NCBI RefSeq assembly: GCF_001705035.1 | Contig: NZ_MCIG01000023.1 | Span: 1-40,558 of the forward strand | Direction of reading: 5' to 3' | Source of the DNA: Curtobacterium sp. UCD-KPL2560 | GTDB taxonomy: Bacteria; Actinomycetota; Actinomycetes; Actinomycetales; Microbacteriaceae | Length of the DNA stretch: 40,558 bases | Program-made: the position numbers and the translations under genes | Notes under the pieces: model-generated | Database searches by the model: none | The model's input: only the letters and a program-made list of their open reading frames with translations | Told to the model about the DNA's origin: nothing | In this document: positions 16,400-24,304 of the stretch, one piece after another | Numbering within the stretch: the first letter of the stretch is position 1 | Layout: each line of letters begins with the position of its first letter

Positions 16400-16430
16400 T
16401 TCACAGTGAGGCCCGCGAGCCGGGTACGCT
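16400..16430 (+). promoter_or_regulatory. Possible promoter of lepB
   Basis: TTCACA (16400-16405) and TACGCT (16425-16430) with a 19-bp spacer, directly after rplS. The remaining leader to lepB is about 155 nt with no ORF that I trust. Confidence 0.4.
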
Positions 16431-16592
16431 GCGAACCCCTCGTCCATGTACGGTTGTGCATCGGCGGGGGGTTCACCCTTTCCCGCACCCGTTCCCGGGG
16501 GTGGGCACCGCATGCTCCTGGTGAGCGTGGTCGAGCGTCCGATCCGGGCGCGGTCGCAACGCTCCACGTGAGCGCGGAGAACGAGAGCAGGA

Positions 16593-17339
16593 ATGACGGA
16601 CACGACGCAGGAACCGGGGCGCCGCCCGCGATCCGACAAGAAGGCGAACGGGGTCCTGACGTTCCTCCGTGACCTCGTCATCATCTTCCTCGCCGCGCTG
16701 CTGGTGTCGTTCCTCGTGAAGACGTTCCTGATCCGGTCGTTCTACATCCCGTCGGCGTCGATGGAGAACACGCTCCAGATCAACGACCGGGTGATCGTCA
16801 ACGAGCTCGTCCCGGACGCCGTCGCACTGAAGCGCGGCGACGTCGTCGTGTTCAAGGACCCGGGCGGCTGGCTCGCCGGGGCCGACGTGCCGAGTGTCGC
16901 GCCGACGACGCAGCCCGCGAAGGCGATCGACTGGTTGCTGACCCAGGTGGGCCTCGGCACCGGCGACAGCGACGACCACCTCATCAAGCGCGTCATCGGG
17001 CTGCCCGGCGACAAGGTGTCGTGCTGCAACGACCTCGGTCAGATGTCCGTGAACGGCGTCCCGATCAAGGAGCCGTACCTGAAGCTCCCGCTCGGTGAGA
17101 CGCGCGCGTCCGGCACCGACTTCTCGGTCACCGTGCCGAAGGGCACCATCTGGGTCATGGGCGACAACCGCTTCGACTCGAAGGACTCCCGCTACAACGG
17201 CGACACCCCGTCGAAGGGCTTCGTGCCGTTGTCCGACGTCACCGGGCGCGCCTTCGTGATCTCCTGGCCGACGAGCCGCTGGACGTGGCTGGACGACTAC
17301 CCCGAGGTCTTCGCCGGCGTGGAGGAGCGCGACCGGTGA
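16593..17339 (+). CDS. lepB: Signal peptidase I
   Basis: 248-residue membrane-anchored Ser-Lys protease that cleaves signal peptides. One membrane helix (about residues 22-47) follows a basic cytoplasmic N-terminus. The nucleophile is Ser56 in PSASMENTL and the general base Lys132 in HLIKRVIGLPGD. MGDNRFDSKDSR is the conserved box E. The start ATG 16593 follows GAGAGCAGGA. Its stop overlaps the rnhB start (GTGA). An insert of about 35 residues between boxes (GGWLAGADVPSVAP...GLGTGD) is usual in actinobacteria. Confidence 0.97.
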   Translation: MTDTTQEPGRRPRSDKKANGVLTFLRDLVIIFLAALLVSFLVKTFLIRSFYIPSASMENTLQINDRVIVNELVPDAVALKRGDVVVFKDPGGWLAGADVPSVAPTTQPAKAIDWLLTQVGLGTGDSDDHLIKRVIGLPGDKVSCCNDLGQMSVNGVPIKEPYLKLPLGETRASGTDFSVTVPKGTIWVMGDNRFDSKDSRYNGDTPSKGFVPLSDVTGRAFVISWPTSRWTWLDDYPEVFAGVEERDR

Positions 17340-18040
17340 CCGCCGTCCGGCCGTCGCTCCGGTTCGAGAAGCGGCTGCTCGGGGAAGACCGCGTCACGGT
17401 GCTCGGCATGGACGAGGTCGGCCGCGGGGCGATCGCCGGGCCGGTCGCCGTCGGGGTCGCCGCGGTGACGCTCGACGTCGGGCGCGTCCCGCAGGGGCTC
17501 GCCGACTCGAAGCTGCTCAGCGCCGCACGTCGCACCGAGCTGGTGCCCGTCGTCCGTCGCTGGGCGCGCACGGCGGTCGGGATGGCACCGGCGGAGGTCG
17601 TGGACCGGCAGGGCATCGTGCCCGCGCTCGGACAGGCCGGTGCGGCGGCGATCGCCGACCTCGTCGCCGACGGGCTGTCCCTCGACGGAGCCGTGGTGGT
17701 GCTGGACGGGTCGTTCGACTGGCTGACGCGTGCGGTGCCGCCGTCGCTCACCGCCGGCCGGCCGCTCGACGTCGTCGTCCGGGTCAAGGCCGACCGGGAC
17801 TGCGCCTCCGTCGCCGCGGCGTCCGTCGTCGCGAAGGTCGAGCGGGATGCGCTGATGACCGCCGCGCACGCGGTTGCTCCGCACTACGCGTGGGCGTCGA
17901 ACAAGGGCTACGGGTCGGCTGCGCACTACGACGGCATCCGTGCCGTCGGGGTGCACGCGCTGCACCGGACCAGCTGGCTCCACCAGGCGTCGGCGGTGGC
18001 GCTCGACGGGTTCGAGGAACTCGACGCGGTCGGTCGCTGA
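17336..18040 (+). CDS. rnhB: Ribonuclease HII
   Basis: 234 residues. RNase HII removes ribonucleotides from DNA and RNA-DNA hybrids. The catalytic carboxylates are Asp26 and Glu27 (GMDEVGRGAIAGP), Asp124 (VVLDGSFDWL) and Asp171 (AKVERDALM). The DADRD-type region here reads VKADRDCASVAAASVVAK. The C-terminus (YAWASNKGYGSAAHYDGI, LHRTSW) is standard. GTG 17336 overlaps the lepB stop, so the pair is translationally coupled. A tandem repeat begins eight bases after the stop. Confidence 0.96.
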   Translation: MTAVRPSLRFEKRLLGEDRVTVLGMDEVGRGAIAGPVAVGVAAVTLDVGRVPQGLADSKLLSAARRTELVPVVRRWARTAVGMAPAEVVDRQGIVPALGQAGAAAIADLVADGLSLDGAVVVLDGSFDWLTRAVPPSLTAGRPLDVVVRVKADRDCASVAAASVVAKVERDALMTAAHAVAPHYAWASNKGYGSAAHYDGIRAVGVHALHRTSWLHQASAVALDGFEELDAVGR

Positions 18041-18047
18041 CCGGGGC

Positions 18048-18212
18048 CGACGCGCGCGTCCGTGTCGCCGGGGGACCGGGTGCGACGCACGGGTCCGTGT
18101 CGCGGGAGGTCCGGGTGCGACGCGCGCGTCCGTGTCGGCGCGGGACCGGGCGCGACGCACGCGTCCGTGTCGCCGGAGGTCCGGGCGCGACGCACGCGTC
18201 CGTGTCGCCGTA
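18048..18212. repeat. 35-bp tandem repeat, 4.7 units, next to the DUF2469 promoter
   Basis: Units start at 18048, 18083, 18118, 18153 and 18188 with an exact 35-bp period. Each begins CGACGCRCGSGTCCGTGTCG. Units 1 and 3 end in a GGGACCGGG form, and 2 and 4 in a GAGGTCCGGG form, so there is also a 70-bp higher-order period. The array ends inside the -10 box of the next gene. Confidence 0.85.
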
Positions 18213-18216
18213 GAAT
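18211..18216 (+). promoter_or_regulatory. -10 hexamer TAGAAT for the DUF2469 gene
   Basis: Nine bases before the ATG at 18226, directly joined to the last unit of the 35-bp array. The -35 region would therefore lie in repeat DNA. Confidence 0.55.
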
Positions 18217-18225
18217 GGATGCGCG

Positions 18226-18549
18226 ATGGATGACGACGAATTCGACGACTACGACCGTGAGGTCGAACTGGCCCTGTACCGGGAGTACCGCGACGTCGTG
18301 TCGCAGTTCCGCTACGTGGTCGAGACCGAGCGGCGTTTCTACCTGGCGAACGAGGTCGACCTCGTCCGCCGTGACACCGAGCACGACTTCTACTTCGAAC
18401 TGTCGATGAGCGACGTCTGGGTGTGGGACGTCTACCGTTCCGACCGTTTCGTGAAGTCCGTCCGGGTGTTGACGTTCAAGGACGTGAACGTCGAGGAACT
18501 CACCTCGCGGGAACTCGAGCTGCCGAAGGAACTCGCGCTCGACGAGTGA
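18226..18549 (+). CDS. DUF2469 family protein
   Basis: 107 residues, the typical size. The sequence is strongly acidic at the N-terminus (DDDEFDDYDRE) with the conserved LYREYRDVVSQFRYVVETERRFYLANEVDL and FYFELSMSDVWVWDVYR. This is the DUF2469 family, conserved in Actinobacteria next to rnhB; its function is not known to me. It is predicted to be a soluble cytoplasmic protein. It has its own promoter directly after the 35-bp array. The ATG at 18226 has no ribosome-binding site, in line with a nearly leaderless mRNA. Confidence 0.92.
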   Translation: MDDDEFDDYDREVELALYREYRDVVSQFRYVVETERRFYLANEVDLVRRDTEHDFYFELSMSDVWVWDVYRSDRFVKSVRVLTFKDVNVEELTSRELELPKELALDE

Positions 18550-18621
18550 TCGTCGTTTTCACCGTGCATTCTTTCTGCGTCATCCGGCGGAGTGGTCTGC
18601 GCATTCCGGTGACATTCCCGC

Positions 18622-18627
18622 TAACCT
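18622..18627 (+). promoter_or_regulatory. -10 hexamer TAACCT for lsr2, in an AT-richer region
   Basis: 18545-18630 is clearly richer in A and T than its surroundings, with runs such as GTTTTC and CATTCTTTCTG. Lsr2 prefers AT-rich DNA, so self-binding here is plausible. Confidence 0.5.
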
Positions 18628-18663
18628 GACGTGGACACCCGTCCCCGCAACCAGGAGCAGACA

Positions 18664-19014
18664 ATGGCACAGAAGGTCACCGTCCAGCTCGTCGACGATC
18701 TCGACGATTCGCCCATCACCGACGGACAAGGCCGCACGGTCGAGTTCTCGTTCGACGGTTCGCACTACGAGATCGACCTCTCCGACGACAACGTCGACAA
18801 GTTCCGCGAGGCGATCTCCGACTACGTCGCGGCGGCCCGCAAGGTCTCCGGTCGTCGTTCCGGTGGCGCGTCGACGCCGAAGTCCGCTCCCAAGCGTGGC
18901 AATTCCGAGGAGCTCGCGAAGATCCGGGAATGGGCGAAGGAGAACGGGTACGAGGTGTCGAGCCGCGGTCGTATCTCGACCCAGGTGCAGGAAGCGTACG
19001 CAGCCGCGCACTAG
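18664..19014 (+). CDS. lsr2: Lsr2 family nucleoid-associated protein
   Basis: 116 residues. The N-terminal dimerisation domain (residues 1-60: MAQKVTVQLVDDLDDS, VEFSFDGSHYEIDLS) is joined by a basic linker (GRRSGGASTPKSAPKRG) to the DNA-binding domain (81-116). The AT-hook-like RGR is at 101-103. Lsr2 bridges AT-rich DNA and silences foreign genes, the actinobacterial counterpart of H-NS. The ATG at 18664 follows CAGGAG with good spacing. A strong terminator follows. Confidence 0.96.
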   Translation: MAQKVTVQLVDDLDDSPITDGQGRTVEFSFDGSHYEIDLSDDNVDKFREAISDYVAAARKVSGRRSGGASTPKSAPKRGNSEELAKIREWAKENGYEVSSRGRISTQVQEAYAAAH

Positions 19015-19030
19015 TCGCGAGCGCGTGTGA

Positions 19031-19065
19031 GCCCCGGGTGACCATCGGTCGCCCGGGGCTTCGTC
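19031..19065 (+). terminator. Terminator of lsr2
   Basis: 13-bp stem (19031-19043 with 19047-19059, one mismatch or G-U pair), 3-nt loop ATC, then a TTCGTCATT tail. Confidence 0.75.
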
Positions 19066-19167
19066 ATTCCTCCACAAGCCCGAGAATTGTCGGCACTGTC
19101 CACAGGGCATTCCGGGTGTCCCGCGACTCCGCCCGACGGCGTCATCCTTCCGGCAGGAGGTGGCGAC

Positions 19168-19536
19168 ATGGACGGATCGACAGGACGCCGCGGTGCGCTC
19201 GGAGCGACGGGCGAGCGGCTCGCAGTGGAGTGGATGGAGGCGAACGGCTTCCGGGTGGTCGACCGCAACTGGCGGTGCCGCACGGGTGAGGTCGACGTGG
19301 TGGCCTGGCACGGCGACACCCTCGTCTTCGTCGAGGTGAAGACGCGGGCCGGGACGTCGACGGGGCACCCGTTCGAGGCGATCACCCCGGCCAAGACGGC
19401 GCGGCTCCGGCAGCTCGTCGGGCGCTGGTCGGCGGCGCACCCGGAGGTCTCCGCGCCGGCCGTCCGCATCGACGCCGTGGCGGTGCACGTGGACGGTCCA
19501 CGGCACGGGATCGAGCACGTGGCGGGTCTGCTGTGA
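19168..19536 (+). CDS. yraN: YraN/UPF0102 family predicted nuclease
   Basis: 122 residues with a PD-(D/E)XK-like fold: Glu41 and Asp43 (TGEVDVVAW) and Glu56-x-Lys58 (FVEVKTR) form the probable metal site. The function is not established, though Holliday-junction-like nuclease activity has been suggested for the fold. The ATG at 19168 follows AGGAGG with a nine-base spacing. It overlaps comM by 4 nt and heads the yraN-comM-dprA operon. The shared operon suggests action on DNA during uptake or recombination. Confidence 0.93.
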   Translation: MDGSTGRRGALGATGERLAVEWMEANGFRVVDRNWRCRTGEVDVVAWHGDTLVFVEVKTRAGTSTGHPFEAITPAKTARLRQLVGRWSAAHPEVSAPAVRIDAVAVHVDGPRHGIEHVAGLL

Positions 19537-21053
19537 CCGGGATCGGGCGCGCCTCGGCCGTCGCGCTGCTCGGGGTGAGCGGTCGCCGCATCGAGGTCGA
19601 GGCCCACCTCACGAGCCACCTCCCCGGGTTCAGCATCATCGGGCTGCCGGACACGTCCCTCGGCGAGGCACGCGAACGGGTGCGGGCGGCCGCGGCGAAC
19701 GCCGGGGCGCCGCTGCCGGCGCGGCGGATCACGGTGAACCTGACCCCGGCGGCGATCCCGAAGCGCGGGTCCGGGTTCGACCTGGCCATCGCGATGGCGG
19801 TGCTCGCCGGGGCCGGTGTCGCGCCGGACGTGCACGAACGGATCGTCTACATCGGCGAGCTCGGCCTCGACGGTCGGCTGCGGCCCGTCCCCGGGGTCGT
19901 GCCGATGTTGCTCGCGGCGCGGGAGTCGGGTGCCGAACGGGTCGTCCTGCCGACGGGGAACCTCGACGAGGCCCGGTTCGTGCGCGGCGTCGCGGTGCAC
20001 GGGGTCGACTCGCTCCGCGCGGCCGCGATCGCGGCGGGGGCCGCGCTGCCGAGCGTCGAGGTGGATCCCGTCCCGAGCCCGAGCGTCACCACCGAGCAGC
20101 TGCCGGTCGCCGAACTGGCGGACGTCGTCGGCAACCCGACCGGCGTCCGCGCCGTGGTGGCCGCTGCCGCGGGTGGCCACCACGCGCTGCTGCTCGGACC
20201 ACCGGGAGCCGGCAAGACGATGCTCGCGGAGCGCCTGCACGGGATCCTGCCGGACCTCGACGACGAGGCGGCGCTCGAGGTCGCCGCCGTCCGCTCCGTC
20301 GCCGGTCACGGAGCGGCGTCGTGGACCACCCGTCCGCCGTGGGAGGCACCGCACCACTCCGCCTCGGCGGTGTCGCTCATCGGCGGGGGGAGCGGCACCG
20401 TCCGACCGGGGGCGGTGTCCCGGGCGACCCGTGGCGTGCTCTTCCTGGACGAGGCGCCTGAGTTCCCGCGGGCGGTGCTCGACGCGCTGCGGCAGCCCCT
20501 CGAGTCGGGCACGGTCACCGTGCACCGAGCGGTCGGCGCCGCGGAGTTCCCCGCGCGGTGCCAGGTGCTGCTCGCGGCGAACCCCTGCCCGTGCGGCAAC
20601 GCGGGCCAGGGGACCCTGCCGTGCGAGTGCTCACCGGCGGCCGTGCGGCGCTACCTCGGGCGGATGTCCGGGCCGCTGCTCGACCGGATGGACATCCGCG
20701 TCCGGGTGCCCCGCGTGACCACGGCGACGATCCGGAGCGGGGACGGCTCGACGCCGACCACGGCCCGGGCACGCGCGGACGTCGAACGGGCGCGCGCGGT
20801 GATGGCCGAGCGGCTGCGGGGGACCGGGTGGTCGCGCAACGCCGAGGTGTCCGGAGGGTGGTTGCGGCAGCCCGGCCACTCGGAACCCGGGGCGACCGCC
20901 GTGCTCGACCGGGCGCTCGACCTCGGGACCCTGACGATGCGCGGGTGGGACCGGACGATGCGGCTCGCGTGGACGCTCACCGACCTGCAGGGCGCTGAGC
21001 GCCCGTCGGACGTGCACGTCGGCCAGGCCCTGGCGCTCCGGAGCGCCCTGTGA
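19533..21053 (+). CDS. comM: ComM/YifB family AAA+ ATPase (Mg chelatase-like)
   Basis: 506 residues. The N-terminal part ([36 protein letters not shown]) is a Lon-protease-like S5 fold. The AAA+ core has the P-loop GPPGAGKT (222-229), Walker [11 protein letters not shown] and a sensor region. A cysteine cluster (NPCPCGNAG...CEC) and the C-terminal helical domain follow. ComM is a hexameric branch-migration helicase that helps integrate incoming DNA in natural transformation. GTG 19533 overlaps the yraN stop, and its own stop overlaps dprA. Confidence 0.96.
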   Translation: MTGIGRASAVALLGVSGRRIEVEAHLTSHLPGFSIIGLPDTSLGEARERVRAAAANAGAPLPARRITVNLTPAAIPKRGSGFDLAIAMAVLAGAGVAPDVHERIVYIGELGLDGRLRPVPGVVPMLLAARESGAERVVLPTGNLDEARFVRGVAVHGVDSLRAAAIAAGAALPSVEVDPVPSPSVTTEQLPVAELADVVGNPTGVRAVVAAAAGGHHALLLGPPGAGKTMLAERLHGILPDLDDEAALEVAAVRSVAGHGAASWTTRPPWEAPHHSASAVSLIGGGSGTVRPGAVSRATRGVLFLDEAPEFPRAVLDALRQPLESGTVTVHRAVGAAEFPARCQVLLAANPCPCGNAGQGTLPCECSPAAVRRYLGRMSGPLLDRMDIRVRVPRVTTATIRSGDGSTPTTARARADVERARAVMAERLRGTGWSRNAEVSGGWLRQPGHSEPGATAVLDRALDLGTLTMRGWDRTMRLAWTLTDLQGAERPSDVHVGQALALRSAL

Positions 21054-22363
21054 ACGGGGCGGGCGGTCTGCTGGACCTCGCCGGGGCCGTGCTCGACGGC
21101 GGGCTCGACCAGGTCGACCCCGCCGAGGCGGCGGCGCGTGTGGCGTGGTCGACGCTCGTCGAGCCGGGCGACGGGCTCGCCGGGGGCCTCGTCGCCGGCG
21201 TCGGTGCCGGTCGTTCGCTGCTCGCGCTGCGCGCCCGCTGCGAGGCGGGTCCGGGGAACGGGCCGGGCGGCTGCGACGACCTGCTCGCGCTCGCGCTGGA
21301 CGCGCAGGTCCCCGGGTCGGAGGACCCCGTCGCCTACGCCGATGCCCTGGCGTCCGCGGTCGAGCGATGGGCGCCCCGGGTCGCCGTGCTCGACCCGACC
21401 GCCGCGCTCGCGGCCGCTGCCGCCGTCGGCGCCCGGCTGCTGGTGCCCGACTGTCCGGGGTGGCCGGAGCGCGTCGACGACCTCGACGTGCACGCCCCGG
21501 TCGTGCTCTGGGCCCGGGGTCGCCCGGAGGTCGTCCGTCCGTCGCTGTCCGTCGTCGGGTCGCGGGCGAACACCGTGGCGGGGGCCGAGGCCGCGGCGGA
21601 GATCACCTCCCTCGCCGCCGACGCCGGCTGCTCGGTCGTGAGCGGTGGCGCGTACGGCATCGACGCCGTCGCCCACCGGGTGTCGATCGCCGCCGGTGCA
21701 CCCACCACCGCGGTGCTCGCGGGCGGCATCGACCAGCTCTACCCCGCCGGCAACGCCGACCTGTTGCGGAACGTCAGCAGGCAGGGCGCCGTGCTCGCGG
21801 AGTCGCCGCCGGGGACGCGACCGACGCGCTGGCGGTTCCTGGCGCGGAACCGGCTCATCGCCGCCCTCGGCGACGCGACGGTCGTGGTCGAGGCCGGTGC
21901 ACGGTCGGGTGCGTTGAACACCGCGCACCACGCCGGGCAGCTCGGACGGCCGGTGTTCGCCGTGCCGGGGGCGTTCTCGTCGTCCGCGTCGGTCGGCTGC
22001 CACCGGCTCGTGGCCGACGGGCGGGCACAGCTCGTGGTCCGCCCGGAGGACCCGGTGCGGGCGGTGGTCGAGCCGGCGGTGGGCGGCGGGGCCGTCGGCG
22101 GAGGGGCGGTGCACACGCCGGGGCCGCGCGGGCGACCGTCCGGCGACGGTGTGGACGGGGACGGTCGGGCAGCACCGCTCGTCGGTGCGCGGCTCGACGC
22201 CGAGGTCCTCCGGGTCCTCGATGCACTCGCGCGGCGCCCCCTGCCGGAGCACGAGGTGGTGGTGCGGAGCGGCATGTCGCCGTCCGAGGTCGCGGACACC
22301 CTCGCGCTCGCCGAACTGCAGGGGCTCGCCACGCACACCGCGTCCGGGTGGGTGCGGGCGTGA
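21050..22363 (+). CDS. dprA: DNA-processing protein DprA
   Basis: 437 residues. The Rossmann-like DprA core is clear: VVGSRANTVAG, VVSGGAYGIDAVAHRVSIAAG, AGGIDQLYPAGN, ESPPGTRPTRWRFLARNRLIAAL, VEAGARSGALNTAHHAGQLGRPVFAVPG. A Gly/Val-rich linker leads to a C-terminal winged-helix domain (about 370-437). The first 150 residues are a divergent SAM-like domain, longer than in E. coli. DprA loads RecA on incoming single-stranded DNA. GTG 21050 overlaps comM by 4 nt. Confidence 0.96.
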   Translation: MNGAGGLLDLAGAVLDGGLDQVDPAEAAARVAWSTLVEPGDGLAGGLVAGVGAGRSLLALRARCEAGPGNGPGGCDDLLALALDAQVPGSEDPVAYADALASAVERWAPRVAVLDPTAALAAAAAVGARLLVPDCPGWPERVDDLDVHAPVVLWARGRPEVVRPSLSVVGSRANTVAGAEAAAEITSLAADAGCSVVSGGAYGIDAVAHRVSIAAGAPTTAVLAGGIDQLYPAGNADLLRNVSRQGAVLAESPPGTRPTRWRFLARNRLIAALGDATVVVEAGARSGALNTAHHAGQLGRPVFAVPGAFSSSASVGCHRLVADGRAQLVVRPEDPVRAVVEPAVGGGAVGGGAVHTPGPRGRPSGDGVDGDGRAAPLVGARLDAEVLRVLDALARRPLPEHEVVVRSGMSPSEVADTLALAELQGLATHTASGWVRA

Positions 22364-22378
22364 CCGGGCCGCGCGACC

Positions 22379-22384
22379 TACGCT
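22379..22384 (+). promoter_or_regulatory. -10 hexamer TACGCT for xerC
   Basis: Exactly six bases (GGGCAC) before GTG 22391. Leaderless spacing. Confidence 0.6.
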
Positions 22385-22390
22385 GGGCAC

Positions 22391-23320
22391 GTGACCGGGA
22401 CGGCGGACGGGCGGCTCGTGGCCGCGGTGGAGGTGTTCCTGGAGCACGTCCGGAACGCCCGCGGTCTCAGCGAGCAGACGGTCCGCGCCTACGCGAACGA
22501 CCTCGACCAGCTCGTCGCCTTCGCCCACGAGCGCGGGGCCCGGCAGACCTCGGACGTGACACTCGAGCTCCTGCGGGACTGGTTGTGGGAGGCCGACCAG
22601 CGCGGTCTGGCCCGGTCGACCCTCTCCCGGCGGTCCTCGTCGGTGCGCGCCTTCACCCGCTGGGCCAGCGAGTCGGGCGTGGTGCCGACCGACGCCGGTG
22701 TGCGGCTCCGCGCCCCGAAGCGCGCGGCGCACCTCCCACGGGTGGTGGGCTCCGACCAGGTGCGGCGGCTCCTCGACGGCCTTGCGGTCCGTGCGGCATC
22801 GGACGACCCCGGGGCGCTCCGTGACCTCGCGGTCGTCGAGTTGCTCTACGCGACGGCGATCCGCGTGAGCGAACTGGTCGGCCTCGACCTCGGGGCCGTG
22901 GACCGGAGCCGCCTGACGGTCCGGGTGCTCGGCAAGGGCGGTCGCGAGCGGGTGGTGCCCTTCGGGGTGCCCGCGAACGACGCCCTCGAGGCGTGGACCG
23001 CCCGGGGTCGTCCCGTCCTGGCCGCGCGGTCCGAGAACGCCGGCGACGCACTGTTCCTCGGCGACCGGGGTGGACGGCTCGGCGTCCGGAGCGTCCACCG
23101 GACCGTCGCGCGGATCCTCGCCGACCTGCCCGGGGACGGTCCGAGCGGACCGCACACCTTCCGGCACACGGCGGCGACGCACCTGCTCGACGGGGGAGCG
23201 GACCTGCGGGCGGTGCAGGAACTGCTCGGGCACGCGAGCCTCGGTACCACGCAGATCTACACGCACGTGTCGTCAGCGCGTCTGCGGGAGGTCTACCGCA
23301 CGGCGCACCCGCGAGCCTGA
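22391..23320 (+). CDS. xerC: XerC-type tyrosine recombinase
   Basis: 309 residues. An N-terminal SAM-like core-binding domain (about 10-95) is followed by the catalytic domain. All six catalytic residues are present: Arg158 (ATAIRVSEL), Lys182 (GKGGRER), His255 and Arg258 (HTFRH), His281 (LLGHASLG) and nucleophile Tyr290 (IYTH). Xer recombinases resolve chromosome dimers at dif. The length and the dprA context favour XerC over a phage integrase; XerD would normally be elsewhere. GTG 22391 is fixed by the leaderless -10. No terminator is seen, only repeat DNA after the stop. Confidence 0.9.
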   Translation: MTGTADGRLVAAVEVFLEHVRNARGLSEQTVRAYANDLDQLVAFAHERGARQTSDVTLELLRDWLWEADQRGLARSTLSRRSSSVRAFTRWASESGVVPTDAGVRLRAPKRAAHLPRVVGSDQVRRLLDGLAVRAASDDPGALRDLAVVELLYATAIRVSELVGLDLGAVDRSRLTVRVLGKGGRERVVPFGVPANDALEAWTARGRPVLAARSENAGDALFLGDRGGRLGVRSVHRTVARILADLPGDGPSGPHTFRHTAATHLLDGGADLRAVQELLGHASLGTTQIYTHVSSARLREVYRTAHPRA

Positions 23321-23400
23321 CGAACGGCGGGCCAGCGAGTCTGACGAACGGCGCACCAGCCAGCCTGGCGAACACACCAGCGAGCCTGAGCGGCACAGCC
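23308..23400. repeat. Degenerate 20-24-bp tandem repeat after xerC
   Basis: About four units of the type CCAGCGAGCCTGACGAACGG overlap the last four codons of xerC and fill most of the gap to the M23 gene. If read through, they encode PASLTNG-like repeats. Confidence 0.6.
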
Positions 23401-23417
23401 CGACCCGCGTCTCCGAC

Positions 23418-24047
23418 TCATCCCGGCCACGCGGACTCCGGCAGGAGCACCGGCCACGCCGCCGCCGGCAGGTAGGGCGTCGGGTCGACGTACCGACCGT
23501 CCACCCGTGCCCCGAGGTGCACGCACGACGCCTCGGCTGAGCAGTGCCCCACCGCGACCGTGCCGATCGGATCGCCCCGACGGACCACCTCGCCGCCGGC
23601 GACGAGCGGGGTGACCGAGTCGAGCGTCGACACCAGCCCGTCGCCGTGGTCGATCGACACGACCCCTCGGCCGGCCACCTGTCCGGCGAACGAGACCACC
23701 CCGTCGGCGACCGCGACCGTCTGCGTCCCGACCGCCGCGTCGACGTCGATGCCCCGGTGGCCCGCGGCGTACTCGTCTGCGGGGGCCTCCCACCCGCGCT
23801 CGACGACCCGGCCGCCCGTCGGCCACACCCAGGGCGCCTCCGACCGGGTCCCGGCGTCACCGACGACCCGACCCGCGGCCGGATCCGGGACCGAGGCCGG
23901 GACGAGGAGCGAGACCGAGACCGAGACCGGGGTCGGGACCGGGTCCGGGGTCGGGACCGAGACCGCGACAGGGACCGGTGCAGGGACCGCTGCGACCAGT
24001 GCGATGACCAGTCCGAGGACCAGTGCGACGGGACCTGACGAACGCAT
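23418..24047 (-). CDS. M23 family (LytM-like) protein, one zinc ligand missing
   Basis: 209 residues, exported. A signal peptide (MRSSGPVALVLGLVIALVAA) is followed by a Pro/Val/Ser-rich low-complexity segment (about 22-56) and an M23 peptidoglycan-hydrolase fold. His97 and Asp101 (HRGID) are present. The second motif, normally HxH, reads HLG (His177, Gly179), so one zinc ligand is lost and the protein may be a non-catalytic LytM factor. From memory, relatives beside rpsB in other actinobacteria (Rv2891 type) also show HLG. The ATG at 24047 starts the signal peptide. It is convergent with xerC. Confidence 0.85.
   Translation of the reverse strand: MRSSGPVALVLGLVIALVAAVPAPVPVAVSVPTPDPVPTPVSVSVSLLVPASVPDPAAGRVVGDAGTRSEAPWVWPTGGRVVERGWEAPADEYAAGHRGIDVDAAVGTQTVAVADGVVSFAGQVAGRGVVSIDHGDGLVSTLDSVTPLVAGGEVVRRGDPIGTVAVGHCSAEASCVHLGARVDGRYVDPTPYLPAAAWPVLLPESAWPG
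23888..23990. repeat. Hexanucleotide-like low-complexity DNA inside the M23 gene
   Basis: Repeated GAGACC, GGGACC and GGGGTC words encode the Pro-Val-Ser linker after the signal peptide. The register shifts, so it is not a strict tandem array. Confidence 0.65.
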
Positions 24048-24172
24048 GCCCCGAGCGTCGCAGCGGCGTGCATCACCCCGCACCGACGCGAGCCGACCTG
24101 TGGACGGCGGGCCGCGCCTCCAGGCCTGTGGAGGACGGGACACGCGCGTCCTGCCGACCGGCGCACGGCCGG

Positions 24173-24203
24173 TTGTGCCCCGGGCCCGCTGTGGGGGTAC
24201 AGT
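24173..24203 (+). promoter_or_regulatory. Possible promoter of the sugar porter
   Basis: TTGTGC (24173-24178) and TACAGT (24198-24203), 19-bp spacer. The leader to GTG 24305 is about 95 nt. The rest of the 257-bp divergent gap (24048-24304) shows no ORF. Confidence 0.45.
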
Positions 24204-24304
24204 CTGGGTCGCTCCGGAACCACGCAACGCCGCTCGGACGGCGAACCTGCCGACCGCCGGGGCACCGTGCGCCACCCAGCACGGCGGCAAGAACCTGGAG
24301 CATC

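Noticed and set aside
18048-18212. CRISPR array.
   Set aside because: The 35-bp units are directly joined with no unique spacers and no cas genes; it is a plain tandem repeat.
22391-23320. Phage or integron integrase instead of XerC.
   Set aside because: Length, full catalytic set, position after dprA and lack of att sites or phage genes fit a housekeeping Xer recombinase.
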